From assembly GCA_039090855.1 (NCBI GenBank), contig CM077011.1, forward strand, positions 34,057,501 through 34,121,500: a stretch of 64,000 nucleotides of DNA, given 5' to 3'. Position 1 is the first letter of the stretch; each line of letters starts with the position of its first letter. Positions 21,926-34,290 of this stretch are shown in pieces. The notes beneath the pieces are model-generated. The model was not told where the DNA came from and did not search any database. It saw nothing but the letters and a program-made list of their open reading frames with translations. This DNA comes from Macrothele yani. Taxonomy: Eukaryota > Arthropoda > Arachnida > Araneae > Macrothelidae. The translations under genes and the position numbers were made by a program.

Positions 21926-23626
21926 TTATACAGAGAGCCGTGATGTGTTTCCATCTTTTAATAATGTATGCCAAACCATTGGTAGTTCCATAGAGACTAT
22001 ATCATTGCATGCCACTTTGTTGGATAGAATTTTCACTGTTTCCCTGATGGCAGTCTCTTTGAAATTCGTGTAAGGGGCAATTCTTCTAATATTATTACAT
22101 ACAGGAGCGGCCGAGCAATGCCTGACTTCTCTGGCGAGGGCTGTGTTCTGCACGTCTTGCTTCACACTTCGTACGTGTTCTTTACATCTAGTGTCCAAGG
22201 ATCGCTTTGTCATTCCGATATATACCTTTTCCGTGTTGTCAGGATATACCAACGGTATAGCGTACACACCCGCATTTTCTTTCTCACACTGTCTATCCTT
22301 GCAGCTTGATATTATATGTGATAACGGGGTCGGGGACTTCACTGCTATTAATATGCTGTATTTGCATAATAAATTCTTTAACCAATATGTAAAGCCTGGG
22401 ATATATGTGATGGATCCTGCATATCTCATTGTCCCACTAGGCGATTTTTCTATTGCTGATATTATACGATTTTTCACAGTCTTATGTACTCTGTTTATAG
22501 CATCCTTCTTATATCCAGCCTTTAGACCTTTGCTATAGATATTCTCAACGTCTTTATTATTCAGATAGTCGGGTTTGCATACGTTGTACGCTCTATGGAA
22601 CCACGCTCTAAAAGCGGAACGTTTGTACTCCTTTGGGCAGTGCGAATGAGGAGGGACAAGGTTCGGTACTGCGGTCGGTTTATAATAAACGTTAAAATCG
22701 AACCTGGATGTTCTATTTCTTCTGAGCGCGACGTCAAGATAACTCAACGTCCCATCTTTTTCAAGCTCCATGGTGAACTTTATTGTATTGTGTACGTTGT
22801 TTATCTTGCGCATGAAATCATTTAATTCGTCTACTACATGTTCCCATATGAAGAATATGTCGTCTGCATAGAGGATCCAAACTCGGAGTTTCTTGATACA
22901 ATTTAAAAGGATGAGATCTTCTAGCGGTCTAAGTACTGCTTCCGCAAGGACTGCAGATAAAGGTGAACCCATCGGTGCTCCTTTAGTTTGTTTGTAGATG
23001 TTTCCATCCAACTTGAAGTAGTTGTGGTTAGTAATGAGATTTAAGGCGGCGATAATTTTCTTTGTTTGAGTTGGTGTGAATTCACGGGAAGTGACAATTA
23101 TTTCTTCAAGATTTACGACAGCTTCTGGTATAGGTATAGATGGATATAAAGACACTATGTTGAAACTTCCCATTATATCATTATCAAATATATTTAACCT
23201 TCTTGCGCGCTCCACAAATTCTTTTGTTGACTTGATTACGTAATCAGAATTTTTTAAACGTTCAGAGAAGAATTTAGCTACAGATTTTTTTAATATGTAC
23301 GTAGGAGCTTTGTTTTTTGCAACTATAGGTCTAAGGGTAGATCCAGGTTTATGATTCTTTAGTCGTCCAATGTGTGGTGGAATTGTAGGGCCTGGTGGAA
23401 GCTTTGCTGACAGTCTAATAATTTCCAGTAGATCTTTGTCCCTGGCTAGAGCTTGAACTTTCCGTATTATGCTGTTTAGAAGATTCTTCGACTGCGGAAT
23501 TGAGTCCGATTGATCAACAAATTCCTTAAGTTTTCCAATATAATCAGACCTGTCCATAATAGCAATCTGATTCGACTTGTCGGTTAGGGTAATCGATATT
23601 CTAAGGTCATTGCGTAGGTTCTCCAA
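21926..23626 (-). pseudogene. PLE reverse transcriptase with GIY-YIG endonuclease (566 codons, part of a broken ORF)
   Basis: Order: RT fingers (PPHIGRLKNHKPGSTLRPIV), motif A as IMGSFNIVSLYPSIPI, motif B as KGAPMGSPLSAVLAE, motif C as LYADDIFFIW, LSYLDVALRR, then a Cys pair (SCKDRQCEK) and a GIY-YIG nuclease (GVYAIPLVYP then KVYIGMTKRSLDTRCKEH). In motif A the usual catalytic Asp position reads Asn (SFN-VSLYPS), so the copy is expected to be inactive. The upstream part of the protein is in another frame and overlaps at 23584-23626. The stop lies inside the 3' long repeat. Confidence 0.9.
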
Positions 23627-24438
23627 AACTTTCTTAATCTGTCTGTCACTTTCCTTAAAGTTCCTTTTTCAATATTCCTGCTTTTAAAATTCAATACACT
23701 GCTTCTTATTTTCGATATCGCTAAACATCTGGTCATATCACGATCTTCTGCTGGAACTTGGGAGATTATACTTTCTAGTTCTGATATTAACTGCTTGATT
23801 TTAGGCTTTGATGGAGGGCAATATTTTGGCCCTTGCTCCAAAACTTTTACTTGTTCATCTGTCATAGTTACTGTCAATTCATTTATGAAGGGGACTCTGT
23901 AATTATTAGTTCGAATCTGAGTTGATCGAAGAACCTCTAGTTTTTTGCGATGCTTATTATTCAGGACCTCTTCCTCTCTTGAAATCAGAACACTGACTTT
24001 TCGAAGAAGTATATCAAATAAAATGGGTGGGGTTATAATCTCTAACGCCTGGTAATGTCTGAAAGTTCTGGAATGTAATTTCATTACCAGGATTCTCTTT
24101 TCCCTCACTAAGTATGATAGTGTTCTTTCGAGAAATTCTTTCTTACGTAGCTGGAACCAGTTGTCACTCAACGCTGACTTAAACTGTAGAACCTTGGGGA
24201 TGATGTTGTTCTCTTTGCAAGACATCAAGAATTCTACGTTTGCAGTCTCCCTCGCTAGTGCTAGATGGAACTTCCGAAAAAGTTTAAAAGTCGTTGATTC
24301 CATGCCCGGATGTAGCATCAGTAACTTTATTTTTAAATACACCAGAGCTGAATAATTACGAAATGTACATAGCGTATGAAATCCGTTTATTTTTGTGGTG
24401 TAGTCAGCACAAATATTCGCCAAGCTTTTGCACTCCAC
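23584..24438 (-). pseudogene. PLE N-terminal ORF portion (frame-shifted from the RT)
   Basis: A 284-codon open frame that starts inside the 5' long repeat and overlaps the RT frame by about 40 bases. It holds the region typical of PLE N-termini: FRKFHLALARETANVEFLMS, charged helices, and RLRKFWRTYAMTLEYRLP at the end. The shift near 23600-23626 separates it from the RT (ENLRNDLRISITLTDK). A single indel would explain the split, so it is called a broken gene and not a separate one. Confidence 0.75.
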
Positions 24439-24681
24439 TGGGAGGCTTTTTCAAGGCAATGATAGACACAAAAATGCAGAGAATTGGAACATGTAAAGAA
24501 CGAAGATGATTTTTGAAAATAACGTGGGGGACATCACGAGCATATTACTTGAATTTTTGTCACATAATTATACAGAGCGCCGTGATGTGTTTCCATCTTT
24601 TAATAATGTATGCCAAACCATTGGTAGTTCCATAGAGACTATATCATTGCATGCCACTTTAGACTATATCATGACTATATC

Positions 24682-25080
24682 ATGCATATAATATCAAGCT
24701 GCAAGGATAGACAGTGTGAGAAAGAAAATGCGGGTGTGTACGCTATACCGTTGGTATATCCTGACAACACGGAAAAGGTATATATCGGAATGACAAAGCG
24801 ATCCTTGGACACTAGATGTAAAGAATACGTACGAAGTGTGAAGCAAGACATGCAGAATACAGCCCTCGCCAGAGAAGTCATGCATTGCTCGGCCACTCCT
24901 GTATGGAATAATATTAGAAGAATTGCCCGTTACACGAATTTCAAAGAGACTGCCATCAGGGAAACGGCGGAAACAGTCCTATCCAACAAAGTGGCATGCA
25001 ATGATATAGTCTCTACGGAACTACCAATAGTTTGGCATACATTATTAAAAGATGGAAACACATCACGGTGTTCTGTATAA
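24682..25080 (+). pseudogene. Second copy of the PLE GIY-YIG domain (inverted unit)
   Basis: Encodes ISSCKDRQCEKENAGVYAIP followed by KVYIGMTKRSLDTRCKEY and on to WHTLLKDGNTSRCSV. It is nearly identical to the C-terminus of the minus-strand PLE. It has no RT in front of it and belongs to the inverted truncated copy. Confidence 0.9.
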
Positions 25081-25329
25081 TTACGTGACAAAAATTCATG
25101 TAATATGGTCGTGATGTCCCCCGCGTTATTTTCAAAAATCATCTTCGTTCTTTACATGTTCCAATTCTCTGCATTTTTGTGTCTATCATTGCCTTGAAAA
25201 AGCCTCCCAGTGGAGTGCGAAAGCTTGGCAAATATCTGTGCTGACTACACCACGAAAACAAACGGATTTCATACGCTATATGCATTTTGTAATTATTCAG
25301 CTCTGGTGTATTTAAAAATAAAGGAACAT

Positions 25330-25640
25330 TTTGGTGGTGACTGATGTATCGAAAGCATCGATAAAATGGATCAAACATGTTGAATGAAATGAACTTCACT
25401 ATGCAAATGATTTGTCAATTTCATACGTCACAATTAAGATATCTGACATGCTTACGGGAATTACAATTCAACTGTTACATAATTATCTCATTAGTATGCC
25501 ATCATGAGCTTACACACACAGATAAAAATTTCATTTGTAACTGTGAAATTATCATGATATGCAGGGTAATTTAAAATGATTTCCCGATTACAAATGACAA
25601 TACCTGGTTTACAAACAAACATAGATACAGAGATCAGATT
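25330..25640. other. Intronic sequence, nothing assigned
   Basis: AT-rich spacer between the PLE and a transposase fragment. No repeat or ORF with recognisable content. Confidence 0.55.
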
Positions 25641-25649
25641 GTTGCACAA

Positions 25650-25935
25650 TAAAAAAGGTAGTTTAGAATTTTGTTTCCATACCTTACAAATGTTCTATGT
25701 GACTCCCCTGGATCACGCAGACAACATCTAAACGGTAATCCATATCATGCCATACATTATGAAGCATGTCCGTAGTCACTGATGCCAGTGCAAGCTGAAT
25801 GTGCATCTTTAGTTCTTGCAGTGTTCTCGGCAAAGGTTGCACATAAACATGGTCTTCGACATACCCCCACAAAAAGAAGTCACAAGGAGTAGGATCCGGA
25901 GACCTGGGGGACCACTTGCCGAAAACCCTGGTAAC
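25650..25935 (-). mobile_element. DDE transposase C-terminal fragment (Tc1/mariner-related)
   Basis: The minus strand reads MWGYVEDHVYVQPLPRTLQE, then DMLHNVWHDMDYRLDVVCVIQGSHIEHL. Upstream are a CDFFLWG-like block and, further up, SPDPTPCD. This F/LWG--KD-VY-----TL-EL---I pattern is the C-terminal end of a widespread arthropod DDE transposase group. The fragment is short and has no ends. Confidence 0.75.
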
Positions 25936-27172
25936 AAATACCCTTAAAACCCTGGTAAAACCCTGTGGTTCCTAATATCAGCTAGCTTACGAACAAATCA
26001 CCATAGCACTTTCCTCCTACGCCACCATAGCAACACGGCAGTACGTTCCAATAAAATTCTAAACTTCCTTCCTGCTTGTGTAGGGATATCAGCTGTCAAT
26101 TTACCTTCATAAACAGACTTATTGTCATTTGTAATCAGGCCAATCATTTTGAATTACATTATACTGCAGTAACTTTTTACCTTAAATGAAGTTTTGGCCT
26201 TACGTGCAGGAGTGGTGGTCCTTAGGGACAAGCGAGATGACAGCTTGCATTAAAAAATGCTCTAAACAGAGGTGGGGGGGGGGGGATCTGTAAAATATGT
26301 TGTAAGTAAAATAGTGGAAAAACAAGTAGAATTGCCGTAAATTTTATGGGTAAATAGAAAACTTCACAGGGACTGGGATAAGTGGATGCTGTGATGTCCA
26401 CCAGTTCAATCTCCATAAGAAAATGCCACTGAAGGAGGTGGACTATCTTGATTCAACCATGCAGTCTGGCTGCAGATGTTTACCCATGTGGTGGGAAATA
26501 TGGATCTGTTTATCAGCAGGTTGGAGTGGAAACTTAGATTCATTGAATCAGTCAACCCTTTTCCAGTTGTCCAATATCCAGTCATGGTGCTCCCATGCTC
26601 ACTGCATAGGGAGCTAGCTGTTAATGAAGTCGGTTAATGTTGACACATTAAAGGTCCGATGACTCAGCCCCAAACACAAAAGCAGATTCAAGAACCTTAA
26701 TACAGAATCACCTCACTTGTATGCTGTAAATTTGCATCCTACTCATCTCTTCATAACAGCATTCAATGAAAATCATATGATGAAAAACAAAATTACAGAA
26801 ACCGCAAAGTCTAATTTGAGGATTTCATAATACATTTTATTTTTAGGGATACAAAAGCTCTAATGTTATACTGTAGCTGTACTTGAATGTTGCAATTTCT
26901 ATTTTCATCTTATAAATCATAATATTTCTAGCCTTGTGTTCTTATTTAAAGGTCTAATTAACTATGAAAACAGTTAATTGGACCTTTGAGAACAGGCCTT
27001 GAATAAAAACAAAAGGGTAGAAACATCAGGATTTATATAAAAAGTTAGTATTTATATTAGATGAAAAATGTTTGATCTCAATTTCTTTTGTATTCTTCAA
27101 ATTTACCTTTGGGGGTAATTCATGGAATTTTTCAGTTTATCTATTTACTCCATTCAAATGTGTGAAACTTAC
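25936..27172. other. Intronic sequence with a G-run and a small palindrome
   Basis: A G-run at 26273-26284 and an imperfect palindrome at 26948-26987 (AAAGGTCTAATTAACT against AGTTAATTGGACCTTT). No gene or transposon protein was seen. Confidence 0.55.
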
Positions 27173-27293
27173 CTGACATGCCTTGCTTGTTGACTTGTCT
27201 GTCATATATTTTTTTCTCTAAGCTATTGTCAGTTACAAGCCGGTAGATGTGACAAGGTTTTTTCTGACCATAACGATATATTCGACACACAGC
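27173..27293 (-). CDS. RAD54L2: RAD54L2/ARIP4 internal exon 4 of 7: helicase motif VI
   Basis: Encodes [20 protein letters not shown], then [15 protein letters not shown]. This is helicase motif VI of SNF2 proteins (Q/A-x-x-R-x-x-R-x-GQ), with the arginine-finger pair in CRIYRYGQ, followed by the brace segment. RYGQKKP with KIYDRQ-KQGMS separates ARIP4 from ATRX (RFGQTKP) as I recall these families. Acceptor TTTCAG|GCT at 27293 (phase 0) and donor TCAG|GTAAGT at 27173 (phase 1), 121 nt. The GMS|D codon is split across the next intron. The upstream intron is 13.4 kb and the downstream intron 12.9 kb. Confidence 0.96.
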
Positions 27294-28739
27294 CTGAAAT
27301 GAACATGTAAACTTAATAAAAAAAATTATATGAGCATGCACACAATTATAAAACAATAGACTATGATTTTATATGAAACCAATATTTTTTTTTTTCTGTA
27401 AATACACAATAAACGAAAGAGAAAAATAAGCAAATGAAAACAATCAAGAAACAGAAATCATTTTTCCTGAAAAGCAACAGGGGAAAAAAAAAAAAAAAAA
27501 AAAAAAGGAAGAGGGTAAGGAAATAAATTCATAAAGTGATAGTAGTTACAACTTACTCATTATTTATTCAGAGAACACTTTTTCTTCTACATAATTTAAT
27601 ATCTTAACATTTGATTGCGAAAGACATTGTACCTGACCATTTATTGCAATATATTCATAAAAGCCAAGCACAATGAAGTTTTCAACATCAAAAACTCACT
27701 TTTGCCTATAACTTTACTGAAAACTCACATATAACCTCCAACAGATGTTTTGGGGCAACCCCAGTGGGAAGCACGAAAGCATAAAAATGAAGTTTAAAAA
27801 GCTCACTTCTACCTCAATTTTTCCTCATACTTGTTAAAGACTGTTATTAGCACATAGGTAAAATGAACAAGATGTTAAAAACAAATTAAGCTAAAACATA
27901 CAAATCAGCAAGGATGAAAATCTTCCAGAAAAAATTCTAAGGTGCTTTAATGAATTAGGCGATTCCCTTAAGTTCACTTTGGAGATTCAAACTGAAGGAA
28001 AATTAAACTTCTTGGATTTGACCATCTATGTCCAGGAAGTAAGTTCCTCACAAAAATGTACAAAAAAAAAAAAAAAAAAAAAATTCTTTAGGTACAAACA
28101 AAATACTAGATTTTAACTCTTCTCATCCATATTCAACAGAGAAAAATGTTGCTAACCAATTTTTAGAAAAAAATAAATAATTTAGTCTCCTCAGAAGATA
28201 TGAAAAAAGCCCACATGGATGAATTGAAAGTAATGCTAACAGAAAATAACTACCCAAAAAAGGAAATAGAATTACTAAAAAAAAAACAAAAAAAAAAACA
28301 AGCAGGAGTTTAGGTTCACAAGAAAAATTACGTATCAAAAGGGTTTGTTTGAATCTTTAAAGAGAATAACAGCAAATATGGTGTTAGATTAGCTCCCAGT
28401 TTAGACAACAAACTTAAAATTTTTTGCCCCAGCTTGATTCAAAAAGAAGAAAACTTGTTAAAAATGCAAGGAGTAATTTATAAAGTAACCTGCAGCTGTG
28501 GAAAATACTACATAGGAGAAACAGGTCGTAAGGCTGGAAACTTGCATCGCGAAGCACAAGGCAGCAATAAAAAATTGTTCAAACAAGACAGGATAAGACA
28601 GACACGCTAGAGAAACAGGACACAGCATGTACTGGAACTCTTTGACTGTCATTGGACATGAATCCAACTTCCTGAAGCAAAAATTGAAAGAGGGACTTGA
28701 AATTGGAAAATACCAGAACTTCATCATTAATGACTGTAA

Positions 28740-28857
28740 AGGAAATAAAAGTTTCCAAGCTTTCGCACATCAACCAGATGGCTTTCTCAAGAAGGTAGAC
28801 AGCAGTTAGCTGTCTACCTTCCATTTTATGTGCGAAAGCTTGGAAACTTTTATTTCT
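28740..28857. repeat. Perfect-looking inverted repeat inside the PLE remnant
   Basis: Arms GAAATAAAAGTTTCCAAGCT (28740 on) and its reverse complement (ending 28857) enclose a second inner palindrome, GAAGGTAGACAG / CTGTCTACCTTC (28792-28826). The arm contains the GCGAAAGCTTGG motif shared with PLE 1 long repeats. Confidence 0.85.
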
Positions 28858-29050
28858 ATTCTACGCCAAGAATTTTCGGATTTTTAGTATAGTTAACTAT
28901 TTTGAGTATAATTTGGTGTACAGTTCCTACTTTTTGGACTGTAAAGGATTTTCGCTGCCTAACATCTGGCAAGACATTTTACAAAATCACCGTAACCGTC
29001 AAGGTTAACCGTAACTGAAGACCGTGATGGAGATTGAACGGAAGACTGCA

Positions 29051-29078
29051 TGACGAAGGAGAGGAGTTCTCTCCGAAA
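29051..29078 (+). ncRNA. Hammerhead-like motif in PLE remnant (core partly decayed)
   Basis: TGACGA (29051-29056), then stem arms GGAGAG (29058-29063) and CTCTCC (29069-29074) with loop GAGTT, then GAAA (29075-29078). The base before TGACGA is A where C is expected. Compared with 54759-54787 the innermost stem pair changes from A-T to G-C on both sides. Confidence 0.45.
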
Positions 29079-30164
29079 ATTTGCAGAAATTTTAAGAATG
29101 TACCTAGATAAATCCCATAAAAAAGTTTACTTGTTTGAATACAAATCATTTTCAGAATAACCTAGTTAACTACTTAACACTACAACTGTACTTTTTCATT
29201 TCAGAACTGCATTTTTACTATTCATTAATTTTCAAGTATTCAAATAAATTAACAATTTAAAATTTACAAACGACCTAAAAATTTTCATTTTGTACTCTAC
29301 ACACAGTGTCCCTCCCTTGCTGGTAACGTTCACCCCTTTCAAAGCATCATCTGAAAGCATGCCTCACAATGTCTACCACCAACAACAAGATGACAAAAGG
29401 AGCTGCTCACTATCTAACGTGCGGGGGAATGTTTTTTTTTTTTTTTTTAGACCAATAGCATGTCAACAACACAGCAATAGGCTCATACGTAATTCACGCT
29501 CGTGCTTCACTCTTGTGGGAAGAAAAACAAACACAAACAACAAACAAAGCTATTATGCTTTCTTTTTATGATGTTTAATTACAATTTTCCATGGGATTAG
29601 GTAAGGCGGTAGGATTACGGCTATTACAAACCTGTTTTTTATTTTTCTCAATAAATACTGACTGCAATTCTAAGCTTTCTTTCATTTTCATGCTTAGCTA
29701 ATAATTTTATATCTTGAAATTTGGGAAATTCTTTATTTTTTACACAATATTGTATTAGAGCAGTTTTTTCTTCTTTTTTCTACCAATTCTTTATATGTTG
29801 GTTGAGCCTGTGTTTTAATTTATTTTTAGTATTACCAAATATATGATACTTTTGGAAACATTAACAAAATGGGAATTTGATATAAACAGGCACTATCTAA
29901 TATTTTTTTATGAGTTTAACTTCATGTTCATTTCACCTAGATGTGTCACTAATAGTATTTAATAAGTACGAGGAATAATTGAGATAGAAGTGAGTTTTTT
30001 AAACTTCATTTTTATTGCTTTCATGCTTCTCACCGAAGATGTCCCAAAACATCTGATGGAGGTTATACGTGTGTGGATATGTGAGTTTTCAGTAAAGTTA
30101 TAGGCAAAGGTGAGTTTTTGATGTTGAAAACTTCATTGTACTTGGTTTTTATGAATATAAAGCA

Positions 30165-32980
30165 TTGTTGCTGTATGTGTAGTAATACTTGTGACTAATG
30201 AGATAATGCTTAATGCATTTCTCGTGAGATCTATGGTAAATACTGACCCATTTATGTTTCTGGTCATGGATTTTAAATAAAACACATTTTAATGTTCAAA
30301 ATAATCTGTGGTATTTTTTTTCAGTTACATTTAGAAGTGATGGATAATTAAGAGAATTCATGGTTTTTAAATAGTAGAGAATGAAGATAACAATATTTCC
30401 TGCAAGCAGAATTTTGTTGTTAATGTCACCCTTTAAAGACGGATTTTTTGGCAGTTATGTATAAAAGGAAATCAAGTTCATTTTAATTAAAGCTGGGAAA
30501 TTAGCTCAATATGATTACAAATAATGCATGCTATACAGCCATTCACAACAGCAACATTCAACACATTTCAATTCCACAGCCACAAAAACAAAAAAATCAT
30601 GTGTTTCAAAGCAACTGATACATGGGAATTCCAAAAACAAAACTTTTTTTGATCTGATTCCTTTCCTACCTTTCTATTTTTATTTTTGATGCAAACCACA
30701 CAATTTCATCAACTAATCTTTTAAGAAATATATTTCCTACACATGCTCTTTTAATCAAGTAACATGAAATATTTTCCTTGGGCACCCTTCTCATAGTATG
30801 AAATAAGAAAATGTTTCTGCATGGAAAGGAGAAAATACTCGTTTTACATTGAAATGTGTTTATGTTTTCAAAACAAATGTGAAAAAAAAAATACTTATTG
30901 GAAAAAACACCCTCATATCAGCTTCTTAAGGTAAGATTTAGGGTCTTGTGAGTTGGCAAATTATTATTATTATTACATGCAATGAAATGCATTTAATGTA
31001 AGTCTCCAAACTTTTTCAACTCACAAAAGAATTTGATTTATATAAAAAGTTTACCAACATTTAATTGTCCTTGACTGCTGCATAATCTGATAAGTACTGT
31101 AAACAGACTTACAGTTGTTTTCTAATTAGACATACAAAGTACAGAAAACCATTAAAGAATTAACTTTTGGTTAAAATATCATTACAGTTACATAAATTTA
31201 ATCAGAAAAACAACATTGTTCAATAGCATGTGTTTTAAATCAGTGATGGGGGGACTTTTGATTATTTGGATAAATTTCAGAGTTCTGTGGACTGGAAGTA
31301 AAATGATTTATAATTTTATTTATTTACTTTACTGGGTTACTAAATATTGTGTAAAAAAACAAATGAACTAACATTTTCTTATGATAGATTGCAACAAAAT
31401 CAAATATTCACTATTAGGTAGTTTATGGAATTTAAACATGAAATAACATAAAAAAAATTAATCCAGGGACATACTTCAGTTATATATTCTTCTAGCAGGA
31501 AATAAATTTTTTTGCAAGGGACTTTTATCACATTTCTTTTTTGGAAGCTGTTCTTGACTTAGGTTAAATTTGCTTCAGCATCAATGTCCATCATCATGGT
31601 TAACTTCAATTATTGCAAAAATCACCAAAGACCTATTAAATGATCTTAAATTTCACTTCTTGTATAATCTGGCTGTGAAAAACAATAACAACGAAAAAGA
31701 ACTAAACACATTCTTCTTTCAAAGTTTCTGCTTAATCAGGTTCAACTGGGGAAGAATTCTAAAACCTAATGAAATATGTTCATTATTACTTCTAATCTTC
31801 TATGAAGAGTTTTCATGAAGATTCATAGCATATACTTGTTTGTACACAAAGGACAAATCACCATTTGGAAATGTTTGTTTAGATTTTCTTATTTCATAAT
31901 TCACCTAAAATGTTGATGTAAAAATATCTAAACTGTGTTCCACTGTTTTAAAAAATCTCGATCCTCTCATAAATTTCACACATATGCAACTTTTAAAACC
32001 ACCTTTCAAAAGCTGTATGTTTACTCAAACAACAGCGGAAAATTTCATGATTGAAACCTTTCAGAATTTCCATGTCTGAGGAGAAAACAGTAAGAACTAT
32101 AATTTAAAAGCTATCGAGTGACTTCATAAAAAAGAAAGCGATTATTCCCTAAAATTTTATACTCACATGTAAAATATCATTAAAATAATAATAAAAAGAG
32201 AGGAAAATCTTAAATGCTTGAGTTTTGTAACTCTTGATGTTTTCTGATTTCACAAAAAAAAAAAAAAAAAAAAAAATGATAATGTAATCTTTTACACAGC
32301 AAATTTTGTTCAAAAACTTTCCCAGCAGCAAACCATTTTTTGAGTAATAAAGGTTTTTAGAATCATGGTTTGCACACATTTTGAGAAAATAAATTTCAGA
32401 ACTTTTCCAGGAAAAAATTCCAGGAGGTTAAATTTTTTCTAAAATTACAGCAATTTGTTTTATATTTTGCAGAAAAGGTTGAAATTTACTATGCATTTAG
32501 AATTCCCTGGAAGTCCTATGGGCTACGCTGTTACAGAGTGTTCTTCAATGTGCCTTACATCTCCGATGAAGAGGCAAAATTTATCCGTATAAAAATCGCT
32601 CTGTATATAACTTCTATGAAACAATCTATGATAATAATTATGCAAAACAATTTTGCCATGACACTGAAGATGTAACAAATGCACGAGAATATACAATAAC
32701 AGGGACCCATACAACTTTGGAAGAGCTCTGAGACACGTTTAATACATGTGAGTAAATTGATATGTTTTTATTCCTCCGTGGTGCACTAATGGTATTGGTC
32801 ACTTTCTGTCATAAATTTATCCAGTCACCATACAATGGTGTATCCAACAGGCAGATTTGCATTAACAAAAAAATATAATCTGCGTACATTCTCATGGGAA
32901 CTTGCTGCAAACCCACGAAGTGCAAATCCTGATAAAAAACAGAATAATTTAAAAGCAAAATAATAAAAAGCAATATATTA
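30165..32980. other. Long AT-rich intronic stretch, no gene
   Basis: About 2.8 kb of low-GC sequence with short T/A runs (32253-32274) and scattered short open frames without domains. 32400-32520 has TTCCAGG-type sequence like the element fragment at 33628. Confidence 0.6.
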
Positions 32981-32990
32981 TTACTAGGGA

Positions 32991-33213
32991 TTTTTTATTT
33001 TTTTGGATTGGAGGTTTAACGACCACTGTGAGCAACTCAATGGGCTACAAGCAGTCGCCTGTCCCTAATTTAGGGCCACTGGTTCCAGAGACGGGATAGA
33101 TCCAGTGCCGCAAGACAAACAAAACATCCATGCCTCACCGGGATTCGAACCCGGACCCCTTTCGGACAAATGATCAGAAGTCATCGCTTAGACCACTGCG
33201 CCACCGGGGCAGC
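32991..33213 (-). mobile_element. tRNA-derived SINE, copy 3
   Basis: A-tail read as T-run near 32991-33004, conserved body, B box on the minus strand at about 33138-33155 (GGTTCGAATCCCGG) and head GCCCCGGTGGCGCAGTGG at the right end. Flanks CTAGGGATT and CTAGGAATT suggest a 9 bp target duplication with one change. Confidence 0.87.
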
Positions 33214-33214
33214 C

Positions 33215-34290
33215 TAGGAATTCCAATAATGACAAAAGCAGTATGTCATGGTTGAATGTGCAATAACGAAATGGCTAGATTCATATTTTCCCTTCTACCA
33301 CAAATGACGTGGTTAGATGAAATTTAATTTGAATAAAAATGCATGTTTTCCCATTAGCCAATCACTTCTTGCTATATGAAGGAAAAAAAAAAAAAAAAAG
33401 AACATGCTTGTTTATTTTTTTTTTGAAAAGAAGTTCAAAATCAGAACTCTCAGTCAATCTTTTGTCACCCTTAAAGTCATTTTCTCTGCAAATTAGAGTT
33501 GGCAGTACAGTTTTTTAAACTTTAATCTCACTTGAACCAAAAGAAAAAATTCTTGCTCTGTTCCTAGAACAAAGTGATCCAATCAATCCAAACATTTCAA
33601 CCATTTTTTTTTTTTCATTGTAAGAAAAATTCCAGGATTATTCCAGGACTTTTAATAAAAAATATGAAAATTCAAGGACTTTCCAGGCCTGGAAAAAAGG
33701 GAAATAAAATTCCAGGACTTTTCCAGGATTCCAGGGGCCACGTGAAGTTACATTTAACAAAAGTCTTACATGGAATGGACAGCAGAAAGATAAAATCCAT
33801 TCAAATACAAATTAGCACAGCCGACTTTTTTTTTTTTTTTTTTTTTTTTTAGATGCAGAGTATCTCAACAAAAACATGAAGATAATCTTAATACAAAAGA
33901 CCTTTACTTTCTTTGTTTTCTGTAATACCTATCATGAGATTTTCCCCTCTCACAGTCAAGGTATCACAGATTTTCAAGAGATTTTCTTTTTGTGATGGTG
34001 TGTACATTTTTGTTTTTCAATATTCCAAACTATGCAACCTGTCAAACGAATGGCAGCACGCATCTGCATCAGCTTTGGTTGTTATACAATTTCAATCACA
34101 CGCTGATCTTTAACAACAAATAGCGGTCACACAGGGAGCACGTTTCTTAATATACATTTTCTATTAACACTTTTCCTAAGATGAAAAATCATACAATATA
34201 AATACATATAGGGAAATTATATTGTACAGTACAATTGTGCAATACAAACTTCCCTGTAATCTCAGTACATACAATTACAGGGAAATTTAT
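33215..34290. other. Intronic sequence with a TTCCAGG-rich repeat scrap
   Basis: 33628-33740 is a run of ATTCCAGGACTTTTCCAGG-type sequence like the internal ends of the TIR element at 35868-36695. T-runs occur at 33605 and 33827-33850. No gene. Confidence 0.55.

Larger units (their letters stand above)
21705..25325 (-). mobile_element. Penelope-like element 1 with direct long repeats and an inverted partial copy
   Basis: The ORFs run on the minus strand (24438 to 21926). A ~310 bp repeat lies in the same orientation at 21711-22017 (3' side) and 24352-24661 (5' side), as expected of PLE long repeats (pLTRs). An inverted 5'-truncated copy (24693-25322, plus strand, GIY-YIG ORF plus pLTR) is joined head to head. 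The junction at 24655-24700 has a small local duplication of GACTATATCATG. The composite structure is typical of Penelope-like elements. Confidence 0.9.
27645..30160. mobile_element. Penelope-like element remnant with ~180 bp inverted ends
   Basis: 27648-27835 and 29982-30158 are inverted repeats of about 180 bp (cores AACATCAAAAACTCAC and CTTTACTGAAAACTCACATA) with small indels. Between them, 27950-29000 in plus orientation carries decayed PLE protein similar to the copy at 52.7-54.7 kb: ELGDSLKFTLEIQTEGKLNF, a CSCGKYYIGETGRKA-like GIY-YIG piece near 28495-28530, and KYQNFIINDCKG. Long A-runs and stops break it. Confidence 0.7.
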
